Source of the DNA: Methanomassiliicoccus sp. UBA386 | GTDB lineage: Archaea > Thermoplasmatota > Thermoplasmata > Methanomassiliicoccales > Methanomassiliicoccaceae | Length of the DNA: 7,077 nt | Reading direction: 5' to 3' | Assembly (NCBI GenBank): GCA_002498285.1 | Contig: DAGU01000065.1 | Span: forward strand, 2,218-9,294 | Part shown: positions 5,949-7,077 of the stretch, piece after piece | How the letters are laid out: the number at the start of each line of letters is the position of its first letter | Numbering within the stretch: the first letter of the stretch is position 1 | Position numbers and translations under genes: made by a program | Notes under the pieces: model-generated | The model's input: the letters and a program-made list of their open reading frames with translations, nothing else | Told to the model about the DNA's origin: nothing | The model's database searches: none

Positions 5949-6484
5949 AGGCTCATCGACGTCCCGATGATTATGACGTCGCCGTCGGCGAGGTCGAACA
6001 ATCGGCGGAGGGCCCAGGCCGTCTCTGGACGGCCCTTGTCCAGGTCGAAGTCCACCGGAACGGTGAGGCGATTGCCATTGACCACCACCGTGGTGGCGCC
6101 GTCGGCCCCCGCCTTGATGGCCTGGTCGCGCTGCTCCATGCCCGACTTCACCTTGGACGCCACTCCCTTCACCTGCACCGCCACCGAGTACTCGCCGAGA
6201 GCTATATCGGGAGCATCCAGGGTATACACCTGGAGCGGAAGCCTCGAGACGAAGTCGGTGCCGGCCTTGGTGATCTTGATGCCGGTCTGCTTGACGTCCA
6301 CCAGGCCCTCCTCGCGGAGATACTCGACGATAGTACGCATGCTGCCCTCACCAACGCCTATGCGGTCGGCCATGACCTTCCTGCCCTTCCTCCGGCCGTC
6401 GGTGAGAAGGGAGAGCGTCTTGTACACGTGATAGTCGGTGAAACGATGGAGGGGGCCGTACTTGGGCCGTTCAATGAGCCTCAT
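5900..6484 (-). CDS. DUF4443 winged-helix protein, putative regulator
   Basis: A 194-residue protein. Residues 15-75 look like a winged helix-turn-helix domain: DYHVYKTLSLL, then KVMADRIGVGEGSMRTIVEY as the recognition-helix region, then the wing (GLVDVKQTGIKITKAG). The rest, about 85-190, is an alpha/beta domain with a GADGATTVVV strand and DGDVIIIGTS near the end. This arrangement matches DUF4443, an archaeal family with a regulator-like N-terminus. The ATG lies five bases after the MAT stop, with no strong ribosome site of its own, so translation is probably coupled to MAT and the two are co-transcribed. That suggests, without proving, a role linked to S-adenosylmethionine or methionine. 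Its 3' end overlaps the convergent DUF255 gene by 49 bases. The stop is TGA. Confidence 0.8.
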   Translation of the reverse strand: MRLIERPKYGPLHRFTDYHVYKTLSLLTDGRRKGRKVMADRIGVGEGSMRTIVEYLREEGLVDVKQTGIKITKAGTDFVSRLPLQVYTLDAPDIALGEYSVAVQVKGVASKVKSGMEQRDQAIKAGADGATTVVVNGNRLTVPVDFDLDKGRPETAWALRRLFDLADGDVIIIGTSMSLQRAEEGAMAAAFELL

Positions 6485-6489
6485 GCGGC

Positions 6490-7077
6490 CTAGAATATAC
6501 TGATTGAGCCTTTAACGATTTGGTCGGTGAGCTCCTCGATGCTGGCCAACGAGCTGTCGGCGATCTCCCGTGCCCGGCGGTTCCATCTGCGGTAGGCGGC
6601 GTCGTCGGCTATCAGCTCCACGCTGGCCACTGCCGGCAGGTCGATGGGGCTGCCTATCTGCGACAGTAGGCGCACCTGGACCTCCTGTATCTCTCCCCCG
6701 GCTTCGTCTGCGATGCGCATCGCGATCTGGCCGGCCAGGACGTTGTACAGCTTACCGATGTGCGTCACCGGGTTCTTGCCGGCGGCGGCCTCGGTGCTCA
6801 TCGGCCGGAAGGGCGTTATCAGTCCGTTCACCCTGTTGCCCCGACCCACCGAGCCGTCGTCTCCGTTCTCCAGCGATAGGCCGGTCACCGTCAGATAGTA
6901 GTCGTCCGGGTCGTCGCTCGCCAGATCATCCGCCCGGTTGACGGATATCTCGACCTGGCGCCCCACCATGTCATGGGCCTTCTGCGCGCACAGGGAGCCA
7001 AGCTGCTCCACGATGCTGCGGTACTCCGACGCGCTGGCTATGCGGGACGAGATCATGGCGCAGGCGATGGTGAGGTG
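6490..7077 (-). CDS. Archaeal methionine adenosyltransferase (partial, N-terminus off the right edge)
   Basis: The last 195 residues of an archaeal-type S-adenosylmethionine synthetase, about half of the usual 400. The enzyme makes S-adenosylmethionine from ATP and methionine in the cytoplasm. The frame stays open to the window edge, where HLTIACAM matches the family's internal sequence, so the ATG at 7056 is not the real start. The signature block GRGNRVNGLITPFRPMSTEA, then AGKNPVTHIGKLYNVLA, and VRLLSQIGSPID are characteristic of the archaeal form, which has little sequence similarity to bacterial and eukaryotic MAT. The stop is TAG, with an in-frame TGA two sense codons later. The DUF4443 gene begins five bases downstream and is likely in the same operon. 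I leave the symbol empty because naming differs between archaeal genomes. Confidence 0.93.
   Translation of the reverse strand, partial: HLTIACAMISSRIASASEYRSIVEQLGSLCAQKAHDMVGRQVEISVNRADDLASDDPDDYYLTVTGLSLENGDDGSVGRGNRVNGLITPFRPMSTEAAAGKNPVTHIGKLYNVLAGQIAMRIADEAGGEIQEVQVRLLSQIGSPIDLPAVASVELIADDAAYRRWNRRAREIADSSLASIEELTDQIVKGSISIF

Noticed and set aside
5834..6493. 219-codon plus-strand open frame opposite DUF4443
   Set aside because: Antisense to a conserved winged-helix protein; His/Arg/Gly-rich shadow without a recognisable domain.

Overview
The window looks like archaeal chromosome. The reasons are an archaeal-type methionine adenosyltransferase, a DUF5654 membrane protein, a DUF4443 winged-helix protein, TATA-type promoter boxes, and U-rich tracts in place of classical terminators. 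The GC-rich genes with AT-rich gaps and the family mix suggest a euryarchaeon of the Thermoplasmata / Methanomassiliicoccales kind. That placement is inference; no marker gene in the window settles it.

Layout, left to right. (1) 1-547, minus strand: the first part of a UbiA/MenA-like membrane prenyltransferase gene that runs off the left edge. (2) 663-950, minus strand: a small two-helix DUF5654 membrane protein. (3) 951-1383: an AT-rich divergent promoter region with TATA-like boxes, a perfect TGTTCA-N5-TGAACA palindrome and further TGTTCA copies. (4) 1384-3003, plus strand: an FMN-binding glutamate-synthase-like protein with an unusual N-terminal four-cysteine motif. (5) 3004-3872: an 870-base gap. 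It holds a U-rich end signal, a possible decayed minus-strand reading frame interrupted by an in-frame TAG, a palindromic TATA element, a hairpin and an orphan Shine-Dalgarno. (6) 3873-5948, plus strand: a complete DUF255/YyaL-type protein, a thioredoxin-like domain fused to an alpha/alpha-toroid domain. (7) 5900-6484, minus strand: a DUF4443 winged-helix protein whose 3' end overlaps the DUF255 gene tail to tail. (8) 6490-7077, minus strand: the C-terminal half of archaeal methionine adenosyltransferase, running off the right edge.

The clearest functional unit is MAT followed 5 bases later by the DUF4443 gene, almost certainly one transcript; the regulator-like protein could sense or control S-adenosylmethionine supply. 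The glutamate-synthase-like gene stands alone, with no amidotransferase, GXGXG or GltD partner visible. The left-hand membrane genes probably have separate promoters. No mobile element, CRISPR array, tRNA or rRNA was found. The most notable items are the divergent cysteine motif in the GltS-like enzyme, the structured promoter regions before the two plus-strand genes, and the TAG-interrupted reading frame at 3380-3715.
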